Shown here piece by piece: positions 16,720 through 23,475 of a stretch of DNA of 30,545 bases (position 1 is the first letter of the stretch; each line of letters starts with the position of its first letter). The position numbers and the translations under genes were made by a program. The notes beneath the pieces are model-generated. The model saw only the letters and a program-made list of their open reading frames with translations, was not told the DNA's origin and searched no databases. Origin of the DNA: Nitrospiria bacterium (GTDB taxonomy: Bacteria > Nitrospirota > Nitrospiria > JACQBZ01); assembly GCA_919901335.1 (NCBI GenBank), contig CAKKOZ010000091.1, forward strand, positions 1 to 30,545, read 5' to 3'.

Positions 16720-17286
16720 ATGTCCAAGTCGGTTCCGGATCATCATCCCTTGCGGCGGCTGTTCGCCGATCTGACGGAGCGGGCCTTCCATCAGAAATTG
16801 CACTGGTCCGATCTCCATGTGGTCGGCTACCTATCCAACTTGCTGGCTGATTTTGTTCATGCCGATCATCTCTGCCGGATACGGAACCGCCAGGGGAAGC
16901 CTCTGGACGAAGTGGCCGGGATGCTCCTGGAAGCGGATCTGCTGTTAAATGCCCGCTCCTTTGATCGTGAACGGGAAGTCCACCGGCATATCGGCGACTT
17001 TGCGTTGTTCATGGTGGGGATCTTTCCGGAATACCTAAAACGGATCAAGATTCATCAATGGATCCATCACCCGGATTTTCTGATCGATTATGTTAAGGTG
17101 GGGAAACATTCATATCGGAACGTGTCCGAGTTCAATTACGGCGAGTTCAAGCACGATGCGCCGCTTTTCCGAAAACTCTCGGATAACTTCGAGCTGTGCG
17201 TCATCGGCCTGGGGTATGTCAAGGAGGCCCTGAACAGTCTCTCCCATGCGGAATATCATCAGGTCAAAAGGATTTTACTGAACTGA
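16720..17286 (+). CDS. Hypothetical protein, helical
   Basis: Not recognised. The 188-residue soluble protein, rich in His and aromatic residues, looks mostly helical and has no signal peptide or membrane segment. Visible blocks are LFADLTERAFHQKLHWSDLH, VGYLSNLLADFVHADHLCRI, HIGDFALFMVGIFPEYLKRI and GKHSYRNVSEFNYG. ATG 16720 is chosen because GGAGG (16707-16711) lies 8 nt upstream; ATG 16705 overlaps that site. The thioesterase gene follows after 3 nt, so the two are probably cotranscribed. Codon and base usage match the core neighbours, suggesting a native conserved gene rather than a recent arrival. Confidence 0.75.
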   Translation: MSKSVPDHHPLRRLFADLTERAFHQKLHWSDLHVVGYLSNLLADFVHADHLCRIRNRQGKPLDEVAGMLLEADLLLNARSFDREREVHRHIGDFALFMVGIFPEYLKRIKIHQWIHHPDFLIDYVKVGKHSYRNVSEFNYGEFKHDAPLFRKLSDNFELCVIGLGYVKEALNSLSHAEYHQVKRILLN

Positions 17287-17289
17287 TCG

Positions 17290-17688
17290 ATGACAAAAGG
17301 ACAAAAGAAAAGCCGTCTGACGGTCCGAATCTATTATGAAGACACCGACTGCGGCGGCGTGGTTTATTATGCCAACTACTTGCGGTATTTTGAGCGGGCC
17401 CGGACCGAGTATCTCCGAGAGCGGGGAGTCGATCTGGGGGCATGGGCGGAGAAAGGGCTCTGTTTTGTGGTGTCCCGCGTCGAGATGGATTATAAGGCGC
17501 CGGCCCGTTATTCGGACCTCCTGGAAATCGAAACGGCCGTGACTCATCGGTCCAAGGCCAGCATCACCTTCTCCCATGCCGTTCGGAACCAGAACGGCCG
17601 GTTGATCGCCGAATCGATCGTGGTCCTGGTCTGCGTCTCGTCCGGCCGTCCCCGGCGGATTCCGGAAGAAGTCGTCTCTCTCCTATAA
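17290..17688 (+). CDS. YbgC-type acyl-CoA thioesterase
   Basis: Hot-dog-fold thioesterase of the YbgC/4-hydroxybenzoyl-CoA family, hydrolysing acyl-CoA in the cytoplasm and, in proteobacteria, associated with the Tol-Pal system. 132 residues. The signature is RIYYEDTDCGGVVYYANYLR followed by YFERARTEYLRERG, with the catalytic Asp in the EDTD segment (YxDTDxxGVVYxxNYLxxFE pattern). No tol genes are adjacent here, so the Tol link is not supported by context. The ATG lies 3 nt after the upstream hypothetical gene. It converges on oppF with an 11-nt gap. Confidence 0.88.
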   Translation: MTKGQKKSRLTVRIYYEDTDCGGVVYYANYLRYFERARTEYLRERGVDLGAWAEKGLCFVVSRVEMDYKAPARYSDLLEIETAVTHRSKASITFSHAVRNQNGRLIAESIVVLVCVSSGRPRRIPEEVVSLL

Positions 17689-17699
17689 GCTTCGCCTGT

Positions 17700-18743
17700 T
17701 CACGCGGCCAGGATGCAGGCCGCCCAGTGGCCGGGGTGGATCTGAACCAAGGGGGGATCTTCTTTCAAGCAATCCGGTATTCGTTTTTGGCATCTCGAAT
17801 AGAATCGGCATCCGGGAGGAAGATTGACCGGGCTTGGAAGATCGCCTTCCAGTAGCATCCGCTTGCGCTTGGTTTTCGGGTCCGCAATCGGGATCGCGGC
17901 CAGAAGGGCTTCGGTGTAGGGATGAAGCGGCCGGCGATACAGATCCGGGGCCGGCGCCGATTCAACGATTCGCCCCAGATACATGACGGCCACGCGGTCG
18001 CTGATATGCCGGACCATGTTCAAGTCGTGCGCAATGAAGATCATCGAGAGCGCATACTCCTCCTGGATATCCTCCAGCAGGTTGATGACCTGGGCCTGGA
18101 TTGAAACATCCAACGAGGAGACCGGTTCGTCGGCCACGATCAATTTTGGGTTCAGGACGAGGGCCCGGGCTACGCCGATCCGCTGGCGCTGACCCCCGCT
18201 GAATTCGTGCGGGTAGCGGTTCACGCCGTCCGGATCCAGGCCGACTTTTTCAAGCAGCTGCCGAACACGGGCGCGGCGTTCTTCCCGGGCACCGATCCGG
18301 TGAATGATCAGCGGTTCCTCCAGCGTGGCTCCGATCGTCATTCGGGGGTTGAGGGAGGCATACGGGTCCTGGAAGATGATCTGCATCTCGCGGCGCAGCG
18401 CACGCATCCGCCGCGCGTCGGCCTTTAAAATATTCTCGTTCATGAATCGGATTTCGCCCGATGTTGGATCAAGCAGCCTCAAAATCAGCCGACCGGTGGT
18501 TGATTTTCCGCAGCCGGACTCGCCGACCAGACCCAGAATCTCGCCTTTTTGCAGCTCGAAACTGACGCCGTCCACGGCATGAACCCATAGATTCTTTTGG
18601 CCGAACAGGCCGTCGCGGACCGGAAAATACTTTTTGAGATTTTTGACCGAGAGCAGTGCGGTTTCGGCCGGTTCGTCCCGGGCGGCGTCGGATCGAGCCA
18701 GAATTCCGGCGTCCATGCCCCGATCTTGGGCATCCTCAATCAT
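17700..18743 (-). CDS. oppF: Opp/Dpp-type ABC transporter ATP-binding protein, second subunit
   Basis: ATPase of a peptide/nickel ABC importer (OppF/DppF type). Walker A is GLVGESGCGKST, the Q-loop region IIFQDPYASLNPRMTIG, the signature LSGGQRQRIGVARAL, and Walker B LIVADEPVSSLDVSIQ, followed by the switch His in FIAHDL. The C-terminal oligopeptide domain (HPYTEALLAAIP, then PGCRFYSRC with further Cys) is typical. ATG 18743 overlaps the oppD stop as ATGA; the frame is open further upstream, but that stretch lies inside oppD. It partners oppD and presumably the permeases at 4.8-6.6 kb, which lie on the same strand about 11 kb away. Confidence 0.9.
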   Translation of the reverse strand: MIEDAQDRGMDAGILARSDAARDEPAETALLSVKNLKKYFPVRDGLFGQKNLWVHAVDGVSFELQKGEILGLVGESGCGKSTTGRLILRLLDPTSGEIRFMNENILKADARRMRALRREMQIIFQDPYASLNPRMTIGATLEEPLIIHRIGAREERRARVRQLLEKVGLDPDGVNRYPHEFSGGQRQRIGVARALVLNPKLIVADEPVSSLDVSIQAQVINLLEDIQEEYALSMIFIAHDLNMVRHISDRVAVMYLGRIVESAPAPDLYRRPLHPYTEALLAAIPIADPKTKRKRMLLEGDLPSPVNLPPGCRFYSRCQKRIPDCLKEDPPLVQIHPGHWAACILAA

Positions 18744-19729
18744 GGCGCCTCTCCGAAAGCGACCCAGCACCGGACCCGGTGGCCCGGCCGGATTTCCTTC
18801 AAGGGGGGTTCTTCCTGGCTGCAATGAGGGACGGCGACGCCGCAACGCGGGCTGAATTTACAGCCGGGTAGATTCTCCGTCATCCTGGGAACGGCTCCGG
18901 GGATCGCCTGCAGCCGTTCCCTTCGTCCACCGGCTTTGTCGAAACGGGGGAGCGATGACAGAAGTCCCTGCGTATAGGGGTGCAGTGGATGGGCGAACAA
19001 CTCATCGGTGCCGGCCTCCTCGACAATACGGCCGGCATACATGATGGCGACCTCATGGGCCACCTCGGCGATCACGCCGAGGTCGTGCGAGATCAGGACG
19101 AGGGACATGCCGAGCCGTTCGCGAAGTTCCTCCAGCAGCACTAGAATCTGGGCCTGGATGGTGACATCCAGTGCGGTGGTCGGTTCGTCCGCGAAGATGA
19201 TTTCGGGATTGCAGGAGATCGCCATCGCGATCATGACCCGCTGCCGCATTCCGCCGCTCAGCTGGTGCGGATAGTCGTTCACCCGCCGGTCGGCCGAAGG
19301 GATTCCGACCAGGTTGAGCAGCTCGATCGTGCGGTTCCGGGCATCCTTCCGGCTTATTTTAAGGTGGTGCCGGAGCATTTCCGAGATTTGATTGCCGATG
19401 GTGAAAACCGGGTTGAGGGAGGTCATCGGCTCCTGAAAGATCATCGCGATCCGCTTGCCGCGGATGGCCTGCATCTCTTTTTCTCTCAGGGTTAGGAGAT
19501 CGGCGCCGTTGAACCATGCCTCGCCCGAGACGATCTTGCCGGGCGGCTGCGGAATGAGCCGCATCACCGAAAGGGCCGTGACCGACTTCCCGGAGCCGGA
19601 TTCGCCGACCACGCCTAAAACCGTTCCCGGGCGGACCGTCAGATCAATTCCGTCCACGGCCCGGACCACGCCCTCGGCGGTATGAAATTGCGTCTTGAGA
19701 TTTTTGATGCTGAGAACGGCCGGGTTCAC
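18740..19729 (-). CDS. oppD: Opp/Dpp-type ABC transporter ATP-binding protein, first subunit
   Basis: First ATPase of the same importer (OppD/DppD type). Walker A is GVVGESGSGKSV, then MIFQEPMTSLNPVFTIG, signature LSGGMRQRVMIAMAI, Walker B IIFADEPTTALDVTIQ, and LISHDLGVIAEVAH with AIMYAGRIVE. The C-terminus carries HPYTQGLLSSLP and a Cys-rich tail starting PGCKFSPRC, as in DppD. GTG 19729 is preferred because GAGGG precedes it at good spacing; TTG 19750 is in frame but closer to the upstream stop. It follows the TPR gene and is translationally coupled to oppF. Confidence 0.9.
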   Translation of the reverse strand: MNPAVLSIKNLKTQFHTAEGVVRAVDGIDLTVRPGTVLGVVGESGSGKSVTALSVMRLIPQPPGKIVSGEAWFNGADLLTLREKEMQAIRGKRIAMIFQEPMTSLNPVFTIGNQISEMLRHHLKISRKDARNRTIELLNLVGIPSADRRVNDYPHQLSGGMRQRVMIAMAISCNPEIIFADEPTTALDVTIQAQILVLLEELRERLGMSLVLISHDLGVIAEVAHEVAIMYAGRIVEEAGTDELFAHPLHPYTQGLLSSLPRFDKAGGRRERLQAIPGAVPRMTENLPGCKFSPRCGVAVPHCSQEEPPLKEIRPGHRVRCWVAFGEAP

Positions 19730-19753
19730 GGTTCCCTCAGGTGAACGCAAGGG

Positions 19754-20464
19754 CTACGGCTTCTTGACCAGGTTGAGATAGACCTGAACGGCGCGGTTGG
19801 CGGGATCGATCTTTTGCGCGGCCTTCCATTCCTGTACGGCCAGGTCCTGTCGGCCTTGGGAATAGTACGTCATGCCGAGATGAATGTAGACCGGGACATA
19901 TTTGGGACTGGCCTCTTTCGCTTTGGTAAAGGTCTCAATGGCCTGATCCATATCCCCCTTTTCCCGCAGGGTCGTCCCGATCTTGGTGAGAATATCCATA
20001 AAATTAGGCCGAAGCTTGACGGCTTTTCGGTACTCCTCGAGTGCCTGGTCATGCCGGCCCAGGTCGGAATAGGCGTCGCCCAGTTTGCCGTGTTCATTCG
20101 CCAATTTCCCTTCAATAAAAGGGTCCAGGGAAGCGGGTTCGGAACGGACCGCCTTTGCGGCCTGGTTGAAAACCCGCTCGGCCTCCGTGAAATTTTGGAG
20201 CTCGTTGTACGTCACGACGAGATTGAGGGAAGCGTCCGTGTATTTTGGATTCAGGGCCAGGGCTTTCTCGAAATAGTGCGCGGCGCGTTCATGCAGACCC
20301 TTTTGTGAATAGATCAGACCCAGGCGATTAAAGACATCCGCGTACCCTCCCGTGTTCCGGCTCAGAAGCTGCAAAAACAGGCGTTCCGCCTCATCAAACC
20401 GCTTATCGTCGAAACATTCCTGGGCGTCGCGATAAACTTTTTCGAATTCGGGATCCGTGGCCAT
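19754..20464 (-). CDS. Tetratricopeptide-repeat protein
   Basis: About six TPR units in about 236 residues, for example RLGLIYSQKGLHERAAHYFE, LGDAYSDLGRHDQALEEYRK and LGMTYYSQGRQDLAVQEWKA, with the Gly/Ala/Pro pattern and 34-residue spacing of TPRs. No signal peptide is evident from ATG 20464 (MATDPEFEKVYRDAQ), so it is probably cytoplasmic, or anchored by partners. It sits directly upstream of oppD (about 24 nt to the chosen GTG), so it is likely cotranscribed with the ATPases. The specific partner is unknown. Confidence 0.82.
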   Translation of the reverse strand: MATDPEFEKVYRDAQECFDDKRFDEAERLFLQLLSRNTGGYADVFNRLGLIYSQKGLHERAAHYFEKALALNPKYTDASLNLVVTYNELQNFTEAERVFNQAAKAVRSEPASLDPFIEGKLANEHGKLGDAYSDLGRHDQALEEYRKAVKLRPNFMDILTKIGTTLREKGDMDQAIETFTKAKEASPKYVPVYIHLGMTYYSQGRQDLAVQEWKAAQKIDPANRAVQVYLNLVKKP

Positions 20465-20541
20465 CGTGCGCCCACTATAAAAGAAAAGGCCGGTGGTGTC
20501 AACTGCCACAACGTGCCGTGAGCCCCGTCCTTATTATTCCC

Positions 20542-20570
20542 TTGCTTGTCTTCCATCCATTCGGTAGAGT
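20542..20570 (+). promoter_or_regulatory. Candidate promoter abutting engB
   Basis: TTGCTT (20542-20547), 17-nt spacer, TAGAGT (20565-20570). The predicted transcription start falls at about 20577, next to the engB ATG at 20578, and no good ribosome-binding site precedes the ATG. Confidence 0.35.
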
Positions 20571-20577
20571 GCCCGTT

Positions 20578-21186
20578 ATGAAAATCTTAAAAGCGGAGTT
20601 TGTGAAGAGCGGCGCGCAGCTTTCGGACTGTCCGATGGACGGCCTTCCGGAGATCGCGGTCGTGGGTCGTTCCAATGTCGGAAAATCGTCGCTGATGAAT
20701 TGCCTGTTGCAGCGAAAAGGGCTGGCGAAGACAAGCGGCACACCCGGAAAAACACGACTCATCAACTTTTTTATAACCACGTGGGGCTCAAACCCGCCCT
20801 TGACTTTTTATATCGTGGACCTTCCGGGGTACGGTTATGCCAACGCGCCGATGACGCAACGAGCCGAATGGGGAGCCATGGTCGAAAATTATCTTGCTAA
20901 TCGCCCCGCGCTTCGCGGCCTGATCGTGTTATTGGATATTCGCCGCGAACCCGGCCCTCTGGATCAACAATTATTTTCATGGCTCGATTCCTACAAAATT
21001 CCTTTTAGGGTGGTCCTGACCAAGTCGGATCAAATACCGAGAAGTCGGCAATCCACCGCTCTCCAAAGCATCCGGGCCGTTTTGCCGCCGTCAACCGCCG
21101 GCCAGGAAATCCTTCTTTTCTCTTCCAAGACCGGCCAGGGCCGCGAGGCCCTTCTGGCGAAAATCGTCCAAATCCTCAAAGATTAA
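20578..21186 (+). CDS. engB: Ribosome-biogenesis GTPase EngB/YsxC
   Basis: Essential TRAFAC-class GTPase needed for 50S subunit assembly. 202 residues from ATG 20578, the family length. G1 is VVGRSNVGKSSLMN, G2 region TSGTPGKTRLINFF, G3 VDLPGYGYA, G4 LTKSDQ and G5 near LFSSKTGQG. All motifs for GTP binding are intact. A longer in-frame start at 20518 exists but adds a non-family extension. It is a single gene with its stop overlapping, tail to tail, the stop of the small TPR gene on the opposite strand. Confidence 0.95.
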   Translation: MKILKAEFVKSGAQLSDCPMDGLPEIAVVGRSNVGKSSLMNCLLQRKGLAKTSGTPGKTRLINFFITTWGSNPPLTFYIVDLPGYGYANAPMTQRAEWGAMVENYLANRPALRGLIVLLDIRREPGPLDQQLFSWLDSYKIPFRVVLTKSDQIPRSRQSTALQSIRAVLPPSTAGQEILLFSSKTGQGREALLAKIVQILKD

Positions 21187-21488
21187 CGTGGGGGGCTGTA
21201 TTTCGCATCCGCCTCGTAGGCCTGGTCAAACACCTCCATCGCCTTTTTCATGTCCTTGAGTTTGTAATACGCATACCCCATAAAGTAATAGGCATGGGTG
21301 TTTTCGGGGTCAATCTGGGCGGCCTCTTCGAATTCCTTGATCGCGTTTTCATAATCCTTCTTGACGTAGAAATCCCGACCGGCATCGAAATGATGTTTCG
21401 CCGCCTCGGCATCGAACAACTCGGCCGCGGAGACCGACGTCAAGCCGACCGAGATCGTCAGCAACACGGTCCCGATGATTCGGATCAT
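21183..21488 (-). CDS. Small periplasmic TPR protein
   Basis: A 101-residue exported protein. The signal peptide is MIRIIGTVLLTISVGLTSVS then A, followed by a short mature part with about two TPR units (HHFDAGRDFYVKKDYENAIK, AYYFMGYAYYKLKDMKKAME). ATG 21488 has a strong GGAGGTGA upstream. It is the last gene of the mfd-ppiC-surA cluster (20 nt after surA), so it may assist periplasmic protein folding or envelope assembly, by inference from context only. The TAA stop overlaps the engB stop on the other strand through TTAA. Confidence 0.82.
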   Translation of the reverse strand: MIRIIGTVLLTISVGLTSVSAAELFDAEAAKHHFDAGRDFYVKKDYENAIKEFEEAAQIDPENTHAYYFMGYAYYKLKDMKKAMEVFDQAYEADAKYSPPR

Positions 21489-21508
21489 CTTGTCACCTCC
21501 TTTAAATA

Positions 21509-22477
21509 TTAAAACTTGATTTCGACTTGGGCCCGGGCCCGCAGATCCTTCAACCATTTTTCGTACAGCTCGGCCGACCGTTCGAAGAACAGCTGTTCCC
21601 GAATCTCACCCTTGACCTCCTCGAACGCGCGGGGTTTCGGCGGTTGGATTTCATCCAGGCGGAAGATGTGAATGCCCGCGGCCGTTTTGACCGGCCCGCT
21701 GAACTCGCCTGGCTTCAGAGGTTCAATTGCCTGCCGGATTTCCGGCAGCATGTGGTCCGCCCTCACCGTGCCGAGATCCCCGTTGTTGTTGGCCTCCGGC
21801 CCGCCCGAATAGCGTTTGACCATCGCCTGAAAGTCGGCGCCGCTTTTAAGCTGGTCCGCTACGCTTCGGGCGGTCTGTTCCTCGGTTTTCGCCGGGCCGG
21901 GGCCGGGGATGGGAATAAAAATCTGGCGGAGGCGGTACTGCATCGGGGTTAGAAACCGATCCGCCTGTTCCTCATAATACGACCGCATCTCCTCCTCGCT
22001 GAGCACCACACCCGACTTTACTTCGCGATTAACCAGTTTCAGGATCATGATCTGATCCTTCAGCCCGTTCTTGTACTGGTCGAGATCGGCCTGTGTCTCC
22101 TGCAAGGCTTTTTTGAGTGCCGCGTCCGTCGCCATCCCGTTCTTCTGCTTGACGTCCTCAACGGCCTTTTCCACCTCCTCCGGTCCGACGGTGATGCCCC
22201 TCTTCCGGGCCATCTGGAGCTGCAGTCGTTGGTTGATCAACGGCTCCAGTATTTCCGGCGCGGACGATGGGAGATGGGAAATCATTCCGTCCGATGATAG
22301 ACTCAGCAGGCCGAGCCGGGCCTGCGCCGCGGCCGATTGCAGGTCGGAGAAGGTGATGATTTCGCCGTTAACCACGGCGACGATCCGATCAAGGGTCGCC
22401 GCGCCGCCGGTCGGCGGTTGAATCCAGAGAGTGGGAAGGAGCATGACGAGTGCCGTGAACGCGAGTCGTTTAGTCAT
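21509..22477 (-). CDS. surA: SurA-like periplasmic chaperone/peptidyl-prolyl isomerase
   Basis: Periplasmic chaperone helping outer-membrane proteins fold. 322 residues. A signal peptide (hydrophobic AFTALVMLLPTLWI) is followed by the SurA_N segment LDRIVAVVNGEIITFSDLQS, with LEPLINQRLQLQMARKRGI. One parvulin domain is visible at about 170-280 (MQYRLRQIFIPIP, ADFQAMVKRYSGG, NNGDLGTVRADHMLPEI, AAGIHIFRLDE). E. coli SurA has two parvulin domains; this is the shorter one-domain form. Its start overlaps the end of the PpiC lipoprotein gene by 8 nt. Confidence 0.88.
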   Translation of the reverse strand: MTKRLAFTALVMLLPTLWIQPPTGGAATLDRIVAVVNGEIITFSDLQSAAAQARLGLLSLSSDGMISHLPSSAPEILEPLINQRLQLQMARKRGITVGPEEVEKAVEDVKQKNGMATDAALKKALQETQADLDQYKNGLKDQIMILKLVNREVKSGVVLSEEEMRSYYEEQADRFLTPMQYRLRQIFIPIPGPGPAKTEEQTARSVADQLKSGADFQAMVKRYSGGPEANNNGDLGTVRADHMLPEIRQAIEPLKPGEFSGPVKTAAGIHIFRLDEIQPPKPRAFEEVKGEIREQLFFERSAELYEKWLKDLRARAQVEIKF

Positions 22478-23444
22478 GGGCGGGCTCCGGAGATGATTCC
22501 GAACTTCCGATCGGTTGGTAGAGAATCTGGTTATTCACCGTGATGCGCGCTTTTTCCTTGAGTCCCGCGACCCATACCGCAAACAGTTTTTCCCGCCGTT
22601 CCTGCGTCAGTTGGGCGCGGATCCGCTCCGCCGCTTCGGACGGGGTCATCGGTTTGGCCGGATGCCGCTCCTCCACCTTGAAGAGATGGTAGCCGTAGAC
22701 CGTTTTGACCATGGGACTGATTTTCCCGACGGCCAGGGTGAAGACGATGTCGAATTCTTCCGGCATCTCGCCTTGGGTGAAGAAACCGAGGTCGCCGCCT
22801 TGTTCTTTGTCCGGACTGAGCGAGCGGGCCCTGGCCAGGGAGGCGAAGTCGGCGCCCTGGACCAACTGGAGGCGGATCGTTTTGGCCGCTTCCTCATGGG
22901 CCACCACAATCTGACGCGCCCGAACCTCGATCGGTCTCGCGAACTCTTTCAAGTGTTGTTTGTAGTAGGTCTGGATTTCTTCCGGGGTGGTCTGGATGTT
23001 TTCGGGCACGGCCTGATTGATCACCTTCTGGCTCAAGAGTTCCCGCCGGAGCCGCTCCTTCCAGTCTTCAAAACTGGTTTGCCGGTGCTGGAGCATTGCC
23101 TCAAATTCTCCGGGCGCGTAATCTCCTTTGATCCGGTCCACGGCCTGCTTGAGTTCTTCCGCTCCGACCTCTAATTTCAGCCGGGCGGCCTCGGCCAGGA
23201 ACAGATGCTGTTCGATCAACTGGCTGAGAATAGTCCGCTTCAGTTCCTTGACGGATTCGCTGTTTTCATCGAGCGTGCCCTTGATCTCGACTTCCAGAAA
23301 AGCCGCTTTCAACTCGTTGAGGCTGATGCTGTTGTCGTCAACCATCGCCACAATGGGGGAGGAAGGGAGAACAGCGGTCCTTCCGCAGCCGAGGGAAAGA
23401 ACAAACAGGGCAACCCAACAGAACGGCCTAACCAAGGCTTCCAA
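22470..23444 (-). CDS. PpiC-type peptidyl-prolyl isomerase, probable lipoprotein
   Basis: Parvulin-family foldase anchored to a membrane by lipid. A hydrophobic stretch ends in the lipobox LSLGC. Then comes a SurA_N-like helical region (VAMVDDNSISLNELKAAFLE) and a PpiC domain (IEVRARQIVVAHEEAAKTI, ADFASLARARSLSPDKEQGG, DLGFFTQGEMPEEFDIVFTL, VYGYHLFKVEE). I chose TTG 23444 because GGAGG lies 8 nt upstream and the signal peptide then has the right length; ATG 23474, one nt after the mfd stop, is in frame but lacks a ribosome-binding site and adds acidic residues. It lies between mfd and surA. Confidence 0.85.
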   Translation of the reverse strand: MEALVRPFCWVALFVLSLGCGRTAVLPSSPIVAMVDDNSISLNELKAAFLEVEIKGTLDENSESVKELKRTILSQLIEQHLFLAEAARLKLEVGAEELKQAVDRIKGDYAPGEFEAMLQHRQTSFEDWKERLRRELLSQKVINQAVPENIQTTPEEIQTYYKQHLKEFARPIEVRARQIVVAHEEAAKTIRLQLVQGADFASLARARSLSPDKEQGGDLGFFTQGEMPEEFDIVFTLAVGKISPMVKTVYGYHLFKVEERHPAKPMTPSEAAERIRAQLTQERREKLFAVWVAGLKEKARITVNNQILYQPIGSSESSPEPAHD

Positions 23445-23475
23445 ACATCCATCCTCCGTCGGGTATCCAACCATA

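Noticed and set aside
18744..18845. N-terminal extension of the second transporter ATPase
   Set aside because: The frame is open, but the extension lies inside oppD and is Arg/Pro-rich; ATG 18743 overlapping the oppD stop is the natural start.
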